A DNA stretch of 14,412 bases from an uncultured Sulfurimonas sp. (GCA_937914675.1 CALDOC010000327.1:1-14412); one strand, 5' to 3'. Counted from the stretch's first letter, positions 1 to 7,256 are shown. Numbers and translations are program-made. The notes: a model not told the origin generated them from the letters alone.

Positions 1-21
1 AAACGTAGGTCGCCGCCTAGT
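1..21 (+). rRNA. rrf: 3' end of a 5S rRNA (partial, cut by window edge)
   Basis: The first bases contain GTAGGTCGCCGCC followed by TAGT. This is the usual form of the last 20 or so bases of bacterial 5S rRNA, where a G(A)GTAGG(T)CG(C)CGCC block leads into the 3' strand of helix I. The matching 5' strand (expected to begin ACTAGGCGG or similar) would lie left of the window, so pairing cannot be checked. No open frame with a start covers these bases. The following stretch is T-rich, as expected after an rRNA operon. The 3' end is estimated to within a few bases. Confidence 0.65.
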
Positions 22-160
22 TTGTTGATTCTCTCCTCTTATTAATTCTCTATTTTACCTACTTTTTATTCTTACTCTTTTGTTCAAATTTTTATTTATT
101 AATTATCTGTTTTCAAACCTTTATACGCTATCATCATGCTCTTAATATTATGGAGAATAA
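22..160. other. T-rich intergenic region between 5S rRNA and gmhA
   Basis: About 140 bases with long pyrimidine runs on the plus strand and no credible open frame. There is no clear hairpin plus T-run terminator for the rRNA operon, although the region is rich in short T tracts. It must hold the end of rRNA transcription and probably the gmhA promoter. Confidence 0.5.
129..134 (+). promoter_or_regulatory. Possible -10 box for gmhA
   Basis: TATCAT lies 26 bases before the gmhA ATG and downstream of regularly spaced T tracts (about positions 70-120). That resembles Campylobacterota sigma-70 promoters, which have a -10 box, periodic T-rich DNA and no clear -35. TATACG at 122-127 is a competing candidate. 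Weak call, based on position and composition only. Confidence 0.3.
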
Positions 161-748
161 ATGAAAAATTATATAAAAGATCAAATTAAAAAATCATACG
201 AAACAAAACAAGCAATTTATGAAAATGAAGACTTATTAAATAAAATTGAAGACGTCGCTAAAAGATGCGTTGAACTTTATCGTGGTGATAAAAAAACAAT
301 TTTAGCGGGCAATGGTGGTAGTGCGGCCGACGCTCAGCACATTGCGGCGGAGTTGGTTGGACGTTATGGATTTGATAGACCTTCGATACCTTCTTTAGCC
401 CTTACAACCGATACCTCAAATCTAACTGCAATTGGAAATGATTATGGCTATGATCAAGTCTTTTCTCGTCAACTTGAGGGAATGGGGCAAAAAGGCGATA
501 TTTTTATAGGCATCTCAACTTCTGGCAATTCCATCAATATTATAAAAGCGTTTGAAAGCGCTAAACTTAAAGGCATTACAACTATTGCTTTAACTGGTCG
601 CGATGGTGGTGAAATGGCAAAGCTTGCCGATGTCGCATTGGTTGTACCATCTGACTCCACCCCTCGCATTCAGGAGTCTCATATCTTAATTGGACATATC
701 CTTTGCGATATTATTGAAAAAGAGATTTTTGCCGACGGCGTTAATTAG
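161..748 (+). CDS. gmhA: Phosphoheptose isomerase GmhA
   Basis: Converts D-sedoheptulose 7-phosphate to D-glycero-D-manno-heptose 7-phosphate, the first cytoplasmic step of ADP-heptose synthesis for LPS inner core. The 195-residue length is normal for the family. The protein is a single SIS domain: AGNGGSAADAQHIAAELVGR at 49-68 and GISTSGNS at 117-124 are the sugar-phosphate-binding segments. His60, Glu64, Gln171 and His179 match the zinc and catalytic ligands of the E. coli enzyme with an offset of one. The ATG start has a GGAG Shine-Dalgarno at 152-155, five bases upstream. It is the first gene of a plus-strand operon and is followed almost directly by gmhB, the enzyme two steps later in the pathway. 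Confidence 0.95.
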   Translation: MKNYIKDQIKKSYETKQAIYENEDLLNKIEDVAKRCVELYRGDKKTILAGNGGSAADAQHIAAELVGRYGFDRPSIPSLALTTDTSNLTAIGNDYGYDQVFSRQLEGMGQKGDIFIGISTSGNSINIIKAFESAKLKGITTIALTGRDGGEMAKLADVALVVPSDSTPRIQESHILIGHILCDIIEKEIFADGVN

Positions 749-754
749 TCGTTG

Positions 755-1285
755 ATGAAAAGAGCTCTTTTTTTAGATAGAGATGGCGTTGTCAACGTTG
801 AAAAAGATTATCTATACAAACATGAAGACTTTGAATTCATAGATGGGGTTTTTGAACTTATTCGGCATTATCAGAAACTTGGATATTTAATTTTTATAGT
901 TACTAATCAATCAGGAATTGCAAGGGGTTTTTACAGTAAAAATGATTTTCATCGATTAACGGCTTGGATGGAAACTCAATTTTTAAAAGAAAGCGTTAAG
1001 ATTCAGAAAGTCTATTTTTGTCCTCATCATCCTGAAATTTCTGGAATGTGTAGTTGTCGCAAGCCTCAACCTGGGATGCTTTTACAAGCTGCGAGAGAGT
1101 ATAAGATTGATTTGAAGAATTCTATTATGATCGGGGACAAAGAGAGAGACGTGGAAGCTGGCTTAAACGCTGGATTGACTACAACTTATTTATTTGATGA
1201 AAACAATAGCGTAAAAAACTCGAAGGCTACGAAGATAGTCTTAAAACTTGAAGATATATGGAAGAAAGATGCTGATTTTAAATAG
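755..1285 (+). CDS. gmhB: D-glycero-D-manno-heptose 1,7-bisphosphate 7-phosphatase GmhB
   Basis: Removes the 7-phosphate from heptose 1,7-bisphosphate between the two HldE-catalysed steps. It is a HAD-superfamily phosphatase of 176 residues. FLDRDGVVN near the N-terminus carries the nucleophile and acid/base aspartates (D8 and D10), TNQSGIARG is motif II (about 50-58), and MIGDKERD (about 125-132) is the Mg-binding motif IV. A Cys-X-His then Cys-X-Cys cluster (C89, H91, C99, C101) is the structural zinc site typical of GmhB. I chose the ATG at 755; a TTG at 752 would add one residue. The Shine-Dalgarno is poor and the gene starts 6 bases after gmhA, so translational coupling is likely. The 3' end overlaps the next gene by 17 bases. 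Confidence 0.93.
   Translation: MKRALFLDRDGVVNVEKDYLYKHEDFEFIDGVFELIRHYQKLGYLIFIVTNQSGIARGFYSKNDFHRLTAWMETQFLKESVKIQKVYFCPHHPEISGMCSCRKPQPGMLLQAAREYKIDLKNSIMIGDKERDVEAGLNAGLTTTYLFDENNSVKNSKATKIVLKLEDIWKKDADFK
1260..1264 (+). promoter_or_regulatory. Shine-Dalgarno deciding the asparaginase-like start
   Basis: GGAAG lies four bases before the ATG at 1269, inside the end of gmhB. A GAAAG closer in is a weaker alternative. The in-frame TTG at 1248 lacks a site and would put unusual residues before the conserved N-terminal strand, so 1269 is preferred. Confidence 0.5.
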
Positions 1286-1754
1286 TGGTGGAACCTTTAA
1301 CAAAAGATATAATCATTTGAATGGTGAATTGGAAGTTCCATACGATAATTACGCCATTGAAAGAATTTTGGATAGCGTGGATTTGAAGTACGCTTTAGCC
1401 GGCGTTGTTTATAAAGATAGTTTAGAAATGGATTTTAACGATAGAAAAATGTTAGCTGGTATTATTATGGAATCACTTGACGACACATTTGTTATTATCC
1501 ATGGAACGGATACCATTGATTTAAGCGCTGAATTTTTATCTGAAATATTCGATGATAGAAAGATAGTGTTGACTGGCTCCATGAAACCATTTGAAATTGA
1601 CAACATAGAAGCTAGCTTAAATCTTGGCATGGCTATAGGCTTTTCTAAGGGCGTTAAGGATAATGGAGTCTATATTTGCATGAATGGTCATGTCAAAGAG
1701 TGGAATAAGATTATTAAAAACAGAGAATTAGGGAAGTTTGAAGTTGTCAAATAG
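1269..1754 (+). CDS. Stand-alone N-terminal asparaginase-domain protein (mini-asparaginase)
   Basis: About 161 residues matching only the N-terminal domain of type I/II L-asparaginases, which are normally about 330 residues. MLILNSGGTFN places the nucleophile threonine at T9. HGTDT at 78-82 gives the second catalytic Thr-Asp pair (T80, D81), IVLTGSMKP at 99-107 is the next conserved strand, and NKIIKN near 146-151 holds the candidate catalytic lysine. All the recognisable catalytic positions are therefore kept while the C-terminal domain is absent. The gene overlaps gmhB upstream and ccoI downstream, so it is intact and operonic rather than a decayed fragment. Short asparaginase-domain proteins of this size are known in Campylobacterota, but their substrate is uncertain. 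Asparagine hydrolysis or another amide reaction is possible. Confidence 0.75.
   Translation: MLILNSGGTFNKRYNHLNGELEVPYDNYAIERILDSVDLKYALAGVVYKDSLEMDFNDRKMLAGIIMESLDDTFVIIHGTDTIDLSAEFLSEIFDDRKIVLTGSMKPFEIDNIEASLNLGMAIGFSKGVKDNGVYICMNGHVKEWNKIIKNRELGKFEVVK
1731..1736 (+). promoter_or_regulatory. Shine-Dalgarno for a TTG start of ccoI
   Basis: GGGAAG lies seven bases before TTG at 1744 and only one base before the alternative TTG at 1738. The spacing favours 1744. It sits within the last codons of the asparaginase-like gene. Confidence 0.5.
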
Positions 1755-4146
1755 CATAGCATGTTCTCATTGTCATTTAGAATTTTCTAAAGACGTTATG
1801 ATAAAGGATGGTGAACGTTATTTTTGCTGTAATGGCTGCAAAGGCGTTTACCATCTTTTATCTGATGAAGGTTTAGATAGTTTTTACGCTAAAGCTGGAA
1901 ACGTGAAGTTGTCTCCTCCTACAGAACAATATGAAGACTCCTCTAATTTTAACTCACCTGCGTTTTATGACAGGTTTGTTAAAGTAAATAGTGATGGATT
2001 TAGTGAAGTTTCCTTAATTATAGAAGGAATTCACTGTTCCGCATGCGTTTGGCTCAACGAAAAAGCCTTGCATAAAATGGATGGTATAATTGAAGCGAGC
2101 ATTAATTTCACAAACAATAAAGCAAGTATAGTTTGGTCGGACGATACAGTTAAGTTGTCACAAATCATCGATATGATTAGAGCTATTGGTTATAACGCAT
2201 ATCCTTATGACTCCTCGTTGCAAGAAGCTCATGCGAACAAAGAGAGAAAGGATTATTATCTAAGAATGGCGGTTGCCATTTTCGCGTCCATGAATATTAT
2301 GTGGATAGCAGTCGCTCAATACGCTGGATATTTTAGCGGTATGGCGCAGGATATGAAAACTATTTTAAACATTGCGGAGGGAATCCTCGCCACTCCAGTT
2401 TTGTTCTATAGTGGATGGATATTTTTCAGAGGCGCGTATTACGGAATGAAAACTAAAGTTGTCAACATGGACATCTTGGTCGCGACAGGAGCTTCGCTCA
2501 CTTATGTTTACTCAATATACATAACCTTAATGAAAAGTGGAGAAGCTTATTTTGATTCGGTTAGCATGATAATCACGTTTGTGTTGATAGGTAAGTTTTT
2601 AGAAGTTTTAAGCAAAAAAAGCGTAGCTGACTCCTTAGACATTATAGGAAAGCATATTCCTAGTGAAGTTAATCTTTTAAAAGAAGGCAAGGTTGTTTCT
2701 TGCAAACTAGTTGACGTTGGCGTCGGGGAGATCGTCGTAGTCTCTTCTGGAGAAAAAGTTTTTTTAGATGGCGAGATAATCAAAGGCAGTGGCTCTTTTG
2801 ACGAATCAAATTTAACGGGTGAAAGCAGACCTATATATAAAAACATTGGAGATGTCATCATTAGTGGTACAGTAAGCATTGACGCCGACGTTCAGTTTAG
2901 GACAAGTAAAGATTTTGAACATTCGACGCTATCCAATCTTGTCCAACTTTTGGAAAACGCGATAGGTAAAAAACCAAAAATAGAACAACTCGCCAATAAA
3001 TTATCAGAGTACTTTTCTAGCGTAATTTTACTTTTATCATTTATCACCTTCGCCGTTTGGTGGTTTTGGCCTCATGATTTTGAGATCGCGTTTATGGTTG
3101 GCGTTTCGGTCATAGTCATTGCATGTCCCTGCGCTTTGGCTCTCGCAACCCCAGTCGCTACGCTTGTCGGACTTAGCTTGGGAGTAAAAAGAGGGATTCT
3201 TTTTAAAGAAGCCGCGCAACTTGAAACCATGGCGAAAGTAGATACTCTGGTTTTGGATAAAACGGGAACTATTACAGTGGGAAAACCTCAAGTCGTTAAT
3301 GAAATAATTTTTAGCGAGTTCGACAAAGAACTTTTGTACTCTTTAACTAAATCATCAAAGCATCCAGTTTCTCATGGAGTTTTTGAGTATTTAGAAACTC
3401 TAGAAGAGGGCTTATCCGTAGTTGAATTTGATGAATTCGTTCAATTGCCCGCTTTAGGAGTTTTAGCGACGAAAGATAGCTTTACATTACTTGGTGGTAA
3501 TTATCGTTTAATGCAAGAAAATGGGATTGAAGTTGAATATACAAGCGATAAAACACTTTTTTATTTTGCGATTAATCAGAAAATACTAGCAATATATGAG
3601 CTTGACGATAAGATTAAAGAGGGAGCTTTAGCTCTCATTGAAGATTTAAAGAAGAGAAACATTGAAACAATAATGCTGACTGGCGACAATGAAAACGCGG
3701 CGTTAAGAGTTGCCAAAACAATAGGTCTAAAAAATGTTTACTGGGAACAAACCCCGGAAGATAAGGCGAATTTTATATCTAAGCTTCATGAGCAAAAAAG
3801 AACCGTCGTTATGGTTGGAGATGGAGTGAATGATATTTTAGCCTTGGCCATTGCGGATATTGGGATAGTTATGGGGAGTGGAAGCGACATTGCCGTTGAC
3901 GTTGGCGACGTGCTTTTACTCAACGACTCTCTCCTTTCACTAGGAGACACGTTTAAAATATCGCGTACTACGTATGGACTTATAAAACAAAATTTAGGCA
4001 TATCGCTTGTCTATAACGCCATAACGATTCCTCTCGCTATGGGCGGATACATTATACCTCTCATAGCCGCAATATCTATGAGTCTGAGTTCACTGCTCGT
4101 TGTGGGCAATTCTATGCGAATTAAAATAAAATGGAATAAAGGATGA
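1744..4146 (+). CDS. ccoI: Copper-translocating P1B-type ATPase CcoI (FixI), cbb3 oxidase maturation
   Basis: Inner-membrane copper pump needed to assemble cbb3-type cytochrome c oxidase. The 800-residue protein starts with a Cys-rich metal-binding region (C7, C10, C28, C29, C32) typical of CcoI/FixI, then a heavy-metal-associated domain with HCSAC (C98, C101). Membrane segments follow, with TGES (358-361) in the actuator, the CPC ion-transfer motif (461-463), DKTGT with phosphorylated D505, the HP motif (540-541), TGDN (646-649) and GDGVND (692-697). YN (757-758) and MSLSS (779-783) in the last membrane helices are the Cu+ (P1B-1) signature. There is no ATG near the start; TTG at 1744 has the best Shine-Dalgarno spacing, with TTG at 1738 as alternative. 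It overlaps the upstream gene by 11 bases and is followed by ccoS after three bases. The structural ccoNOQP genes are not in the window. Confidence 0.95.
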   Translation: MSNSIACSHCHLEFSKDVMIKDGERYFCCNGCKGVYHLLSDEGLDSFYAKAGNVKLSPPTEQYEDSSNFNSPAFYDRFVKVNSDGFSEVSLIIEGIHCSACVWLNEKALHKMDGIIEASINFTNNKASIVWSDDTVKLSQIIDMIRAIGYNAYPYDSSLQEAHANKERKDYYLRMAVAIFASMNIMWIAVAQYAGYFSGMAQDMKTILNIAEGILATPVLFYSGWIFFRGAYYGMKTKVVNMDILVATGASLTYVYSIYITLMKSGEAYFDSVSMIITFVLIGKFLEVLSKKSVADSLDIIGKHIPSEVNLLKEGKVVSCKLVDVGVGEIVVVSSGEKVFLDGEIIKGSGSFDESNLTGESRPIYKNIGDVIISGTVSIDADVQFRTSKDFEHSTLSNLVQLLENAIGKKPKIEQLANKLSEYFSSVILLLSFITFAVWWFWPHDFEIAFMVGVSVIVIACPCALALATPVATLVGLSLGVKRGILFKEAAQLETMAKVDTLVLDKTGTITVGKPQVVNEIIFSEFDKELLYSLTKSSKHPVSHGVFEYLETLEEGLSVVEFDEFVQLPALGVLATKDSFTLLGGNYRLMQENGIEVEYTSDKTLFYFAINQKILAIYELDDKIKEGALALIEDLKKRNIETIMLTGDNENAALRVAKTIGLKNVYWEQTPEDKANFISKLHEQKRTVVMVGDGVNDILALAIADIGIVMGSGSDIAVDVGDVLLLNDSLLSLGDTFKISRTTYGLIKQNLGISLVYNAITIPLAMGGYIIPLIAAISMSLSSLLVVGNSMRIKIKWNKG

Positions 4147-4149
4147 ATA

Positions 4150-4365
4150 ATGGATAGTTGGTTAATTGTGATGATGTTGGGTGGATCGATATTTTTGGGA
4201 GGACTTGCTCTTTTGGCGTTTCTTTGGGCCGTGAAAAATGGACAATTTGACGATGAAGAAAAATTTTTAAACGCCGTAAAGTATGATGGTGAAGACGAGT
4301 TAAACGACGCTGTAAACTTAGAACGAAAAAAAGAGAAGTTAAAAAGAGGATACAGACCAGAATGA
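4150..4365 (+). CDS. ccoS: cbb3 oxidase maturation protein CcoS (FixS)
   Basis: Small single-pass inner-membrane protein of 71 residues needed for insertion of cofactors into cbb3 oxidase. One hydrophobic helix spans about residues 4-27, and directly after it comes the CcoS signature FLWAVKNGQFDDEE (about 24-37). The tail is charged and lysine-rich. The ATG start has AGGA at 4140-4143 upstream. It sits three bases after ccoI, the usual partner (ccoI-ccoS, as in ccoGHIS clusters), and is the last gene before a strong hairpin. Confidence 0.92.
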   Translation: MDSWLIVMMLGGSIFLGGLALLAFLWAVKNGQFDDEEKFLNAVKYDGEDELNDAVNLERKKEKLKRGYRPE

Positions 4366-4376
4366 GTTTCAGGTAT

Positions 4377-4408
4377 GCGTTGAATCACCCTAGAGGGTCA
4401 TTCAACGC
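4377..4408. terminator. Hairpin between convergent ccoS and cytochrome c genes
   Basis: Perfect inverted repeat apart from one C-C mismatch. A nine-base outer arm (GCGTTGAAT paired with ATTCAACGC), the mismatch at 4386/4399 and a four-base inner arm (ACCC/GGGT) enclose a TAGA loop. It lies between the stops of two convergent genes, so a bidirectional terminator is the natural reading. Neither side has a clear T-run, so classic Rho-independent strength is uncertain. Confidence 0.6.
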
Positions 4409-4412
4409 CACT

Positions 4413-4424
4413 AAGTAATTACTT
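4413..4424. repeat. 12-base perfect palindrome at the cytochrome c stop
   Basis: AAGTAATTACTT is self-complementary and covers the last codon and stop of the minus-strand cytochrome gene, just after the hairpin. It may be a chance AT-rich palindrome or part of the 3' end structure. Confidence 0.35.
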
Positions 4425-4706
4425 ACCTATAGTGTGAGCGAAAGCCTCTAAATCGGCATCACTATATTTAGCGACTTGACCTTTCATAAGACCTTTCATT
4501 GCTGCACCGTAAGTACCATCTTTATATCCCTTAAGCGAAGTGGCAATTTCAGCATGAGTCATATCGGCAACAACTTTAGATTTCCCCATTGCTTTTTTCT
4601 CAAAATTCGCGCCATGGCAACCCATACAAGCTTTCCCATTTACTGCCGCCATTGAAGCTGTTGCTAGCGCTAAAGTAGCTATTGAAGCGATTACGATTTT
4701 TTTCAT
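4419..4706 (-). CDS. Small periplasmic monohaem cytochrome c (class I, c553-like)
   Basis: A 95-residue precursor. Residues 1-20 are a Sec signal peptide (two lysines, a hydrophobic stretch, ASMA cleavage site), leaving a mature protein of about 75 residues. CMGCH at 27-31 is the covalent haem site with His31 as proximal ligand; Met70 or Met74 is the probable distal ligand. The ATG has AAGGAA upstream (4712-4717) and a perfect TATAAT beyond it. Small cytochromes of this type carry electrons from the bc1 complex to cbb3 oxidase in related bacteria. The position next to ccoI/ccoS fits such a role, but a donor function here is inference. It is monocistronic and convergent with ccoS. Confidence 0.9.
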   Translation of the reverse strand: MKKIVIASIATLALATASMAAVNGKACMGCHGANFEKKAMGKSKVVADMTHAEIATSLKGYKDGTYGAAMKGLMKGQVAKYSDADLEAFAHTIGK

Positions 4707-4817
4707 TTTATTTCCTTAATGTAATGTTTTGACGCATTATAATATTTTGAGTCTTAAATAGATGTTAATGAATTAAAAGGTATCATTTTATTTAATAAAT
4801 TTACAATAGGTGTGAAG
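4707..4817. promoter_or_regulatory. Divergent intergenic region, cytochrome c / hldD
   Basis: About 110 AT-rich bases between divergent genes. The cytochrome side has a consensus -10. On the plus strand TATCAT at 4781-4786 is the best -10 candidate for hldD, about 32 bases before its ATG, preceded by short T/A tracts. No clear operator or long palindrome is visible. Confidence 0.45.
4736..4741 (-). promoter_or_regulatory. -10 box of the cytochrome c promoter
   Basis: The minus strand reads TATAAT exactly, 29 bases before the ATG, with an A/T-rich upstream stretch and no recognisable -35. The predicted transcription start is near 4729. The upstream DNA is shared with the divergent hldD gene. 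Confidence 0.6.
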
Positions 4818-5825
4818 ATGAGATACACGAAAAATGATTTAAACGATCAATCAATACTGATAACCGGAGGAGCTGGATTTATAGGTTCAAATTTAGCCTT
4901 TTACTTTCAGAATAATCATCCAGACGCAAAAGTAGTTATTTTAGATAGTTTTAGAAGTGGAGAGACGTTGTCAAATGGGAATTTGAAAAGTTTTGGACAT
5001 TTCAAAAATCTTTTAGGTTTTAATGGAGAAATCATTAGCGGGGATATAAACGATAAGGACTTACTTCTTAATTTAAAACTCAATTATAAATTCGATTATA
5101 TTTTTCATGAAGCGGCAATCTCAGATACCACCGCGTTAGAGCAAGACTTGATGGTTAAAACCAATGTAAACGCCTATAAAGATTTACTTGACTTAGCCGT
5201 CGCTCATAACGCAAACATGATTTACGCCTCTTCCGCCGCAACTTATGGAAACGCCGAGTCTCCTCAAAGAGTTGGACGCGAAGCGCCAAACAACGTTTAT
5301 GGTTTTTCAAAACTTAGCATGGACAATTTAAGTCGCGAATATATGAAAAAAACAGACATTAAGATAGTCGGATTGAGATATTTTAACGTATACGGTCCTC
5401 ACGAGTATTTTAAAAATACGACGGCGTCTATGGTCTTACAGTTTGGTCATCAGTTGCTAGCTGGAAAAAATCCTCGTCTTTTTGAGGGTAGCGATAAGAT
5501 TCTGCGTGATTTTATATACATTGGCGACATTATTCAAGCAAACGTAAAAGCTATGCAACCAAAAGATAGCGGAATTTACAACGTTGGGACTGGCAAGGCT
5601 AGAAGTTTTCAAGACATCGTGGACATTTTACAAAAAGAGTTGGGAACGTCGCTTCCTTGTGAATATATTCCAAATCCATTTGTAGGTTCTTATCAGTTTC
5701 ACACCGAAGCGGACATAGCGACAACGAGAGAGGCTTTAGGGTATGAACCAACTTTTGAGATGGAAGACGGCATAAAAGCTTACGTAAGCGAGATAAAGCG
5801 TATATTTGAAGAAGAAGTGAAATAA
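4818..5825 (+). CDS. hldD: ADP-L-glycero-D-manno-heptose 6-epimerase HldD (RfaD)
   Basis: Final step of ADP-heptose synthesis, epimerising ADP-D,D-heptose at C6. It is an extended short-chain dehydrogenase of about 335 residues. The Rossmann motif GGAGFIG lies at 17-23, the serine region SSAATYG at about 138-144, and the catalytic YGFSK has Tyr161 and Lys165. RYFNVYGP (about 187-194) and RDFIYIGD (about 230-237) are substrate-domain motifs of sugar-nucleotide epimerases. I chose the ATG at 4818 because AGG at 4808-4810 is correctly spaced; a GTG at 4812 would add two residues. HldE begins on the base after its stop codon (TAAATG), so the two are translated together. Confidence 0.93.
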   Translation: MRYTKNDLNDQSILITGGAGFIGSNLAFYFQNNHPDAKVVILDSFRSGETLSNGNLKSFGHFKNLLGFNGEIISGDINDKDLLLNLKLNYKFDYIFHEAAISDTTALEQDLMVKTNVNAYKDLLDLAVAHNANMIYASSAATYGNAESPQRVGREAPNNVYGFSKLSMDNLSREYMKKTDIKIVGLRYFNVYGPHEYFKNTTASMVLQFGHQLLAGKNPRLFEGSDKILRDFIYIGDIIQANVKAMQPKDSGIYNVGTGKARSFQDIVDILQKELGTSLPCEYIPNPFVGSYQFHTEADIATTREALGYEPTFEMEDGIKAYVSEIKRIFEEEVK

Positions 5826-7256
5826 ATGAAAATTTTAAAAGAAGCGAAGCCAAATATTTTGGTTGTTGGCGATCTGATGATTGATCACTATCTTTGGGGC
5901 AGTTGTGAGCGGATATCTCCAGAAGCTCCTGTTCAGGTTGTCGACATCACCAAAGAAACAACGGTACTCGGTGGCGCTGGCAACGTCATAAACAACCTTG
6001 TCGCTCTTGGAGCAACGGTAAGCGTCAGTAGCGTCATAGGCGACGACGTCAATGGCTCGGAACTTGTAGAAATGCTAAATAAAATTGGCGTTGACAGCAG
6101 TAACGTAATTATCCAAAATGAAAGAAAAACATCAAAAAAAAGCCGCGTAATAGCTGTTAGTCAGCAAGTTCTTCGATATGACAGAGAGAGTAAAGATGAT
6201 ATTTCCGAGGAATCCGTAGATGACATTTTGTTTTCTTTAGAAGATGAAATAGCGTCTTACGATATGGTTATTTTGTCGGACTATGGAAAGGGCGTTTTAA
6301 CTGATGATTTATGTCAAAAAATTATACATTTGTCAAAAGAAGCCAACGTAAAAGTTTTAGTTGACCCTAAGGGAAGCGACTTTTCAAAGTATAAAGGGGC
6401 TTATCTCTTAACGCCAAATAAAAAAGAAGCGACACTCGCTACGAATATAGAAATTAAAGACGACAAATCTTTGCAAGAGGCGCTTTTAAAACTAAAAATA
6501 GAGTGTGAATTGGGTATATCTTTGATAACTTTGTCTGAAGATGGAATTGCCATTTATGACGAGAAATTAGAAAAATTTCCCACAGTCGCCAAGGAAGTTT
6601 TTGACGTGACCGGCGCGGGCGACACCGTGATCGCCTCCATCGCGTTCGCGCTTAGCGCGGGACTCAGCATTCAAGAGACCGCGGCGTTTTCCAATCTCGC
6701 GGCTGGCGTCGTTGTTGGCAAGATAGGTTCCGCAACCGTGAGCATTGACGAGATTGAAGAGTATGAAGCTTCCCTGCATAAAAGCACTTCCGACGCTCAT
6801 ATAAAAAGTTTTAGTGAAATAGACTCGCTAGTGAGCAGATGTCGTTTAAATGGCAAAAAAGTAGTTTTTACTAATGGATGTTTCGACATACTTCATGTAG
6901 GACATGTGAAATATTTGCAAATCGCAAAAAGCTTTGGCGACATACTTATAGTAGGATTAAACTCCGATGAATCCGTGTCGCGATTAAAAGGTCCAACTCG
7001 CCCAGTAAATATTGCGGAAGATAGAGCCTATCTGCTAGCAGCTTTGGAAGCGGTTGATTTTGTGGTTCCATTTGAAGAGGACACTCCTTATGAGTTGATT
7101 AAAATGATTAAACCCGACATCTTAGTGAAAGGCGGAGATTATGAAGGCAAAGAAGTGATAGGAACGGAATTTGCTTGTGAACTGAGACTTGTTGATTTTG
7201 TCGATGGCAAAAGCACAACAAAAACCATAGAAAAAATACAAGGACAAACATGTTAA
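5826..7256 (+). CDS. hldE: Bifunctional heptose-7-phosphate kinase / heptose-1-phosphate adenylyltransferase HldE (RfaE)
   Basis: Two fused enzymes of the ADP-heptose pathway, 476 residues, the normal length. The N-terminal half (about 1-315) is a PfkB/ribokinase-fold kinase: GDLMIDHY (15-22), GGAGNV (49-54), and the PfkB signature DVTGAGD with catalytic Asp266. The C-terminal part (about 345-476) is a nucleotidyltransferase: FTNGCFDILHVGH ends in the HxGH motif (357-360), KGGDY is at 435-439 and STTKTI near the end. Together with GmhA, GmhB and HldD the window encodes the whole pathway. It abuts hldD and overlaps the next gene by seven bases. The DNA for roughly residues 259-298 is much more GC-rich than its surroundings (see findings). 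Confidence 0.95.
   Translation: MKILKEAKPNILVVGDLMIDHYLWGSCERISPEAPVQVVDITKETTVLGGAGNVINNLVALGATVSVSSVIGDDVNGSELVEMLNKIGVDSSNVIIQNERKTSKKSRVIAVSQQVLRYDRESKDDISEESVDDILFSLEDEIASYDMVILSDYGKGVLTDDLCQKIIHLSKEANVKVLVDPKGSDFSKYKGAYLLTPNKKEATLATNIEIKDDKSLQEALLKLKIECELGISLITLSEDGIAIYDEKLEKFPTVAKEVFDVTGAGDTVIASIAFALSAGLSIQETAAFSNLAAGVVVGKIGSATVSIDEIEEYEASLHKSTSDAHIKSFSEIDSLVSRCRLNGKKVVFTNGCFDILHVGHVKYLQIAKSFGDILIVGLNSDESVSRLKGPTRPVNIAEDRAYLLAALEAVDFVVPFEEDTPYELIKMIKPDILVKGGDYEGKEVIGTEFACELRLVDFVDGKSTTKTIEKIQGQTC

Noticed and set aside
1..45. Short plus-strand frames entering from the left edge (possible protein C-terminus)
   Set aside because: The bases fit the conserved 3' end of 5S rRNA better than any protein tail.
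3826..3890. CcoI GVNDILALA instead of the common GVNDAPALA as a possible loss-of-function
   Set aside because: The Mg-binding GDGVND itself is intact, and every other P-type ATPase motif is intact, so family variation is more likely than inactivation.
4011..4388. Minus-strand frame of 125 codons covering the end of ccoI and all of ccoS
   Set aside because: Opposite strand of two clear genes; the sequence is Ser/Pro/Phe-rich as expected for an antisense shadow, and it runs through the hairpin.
6567..6800. Open minus-strand frame of 77 codons opposite hldE
   Set aside because: It lies wholly across the conserved PfkB signature, has no family resemblance or Shine-Dalgarno, and is explained by the local GC-rich patch removing stop codons.
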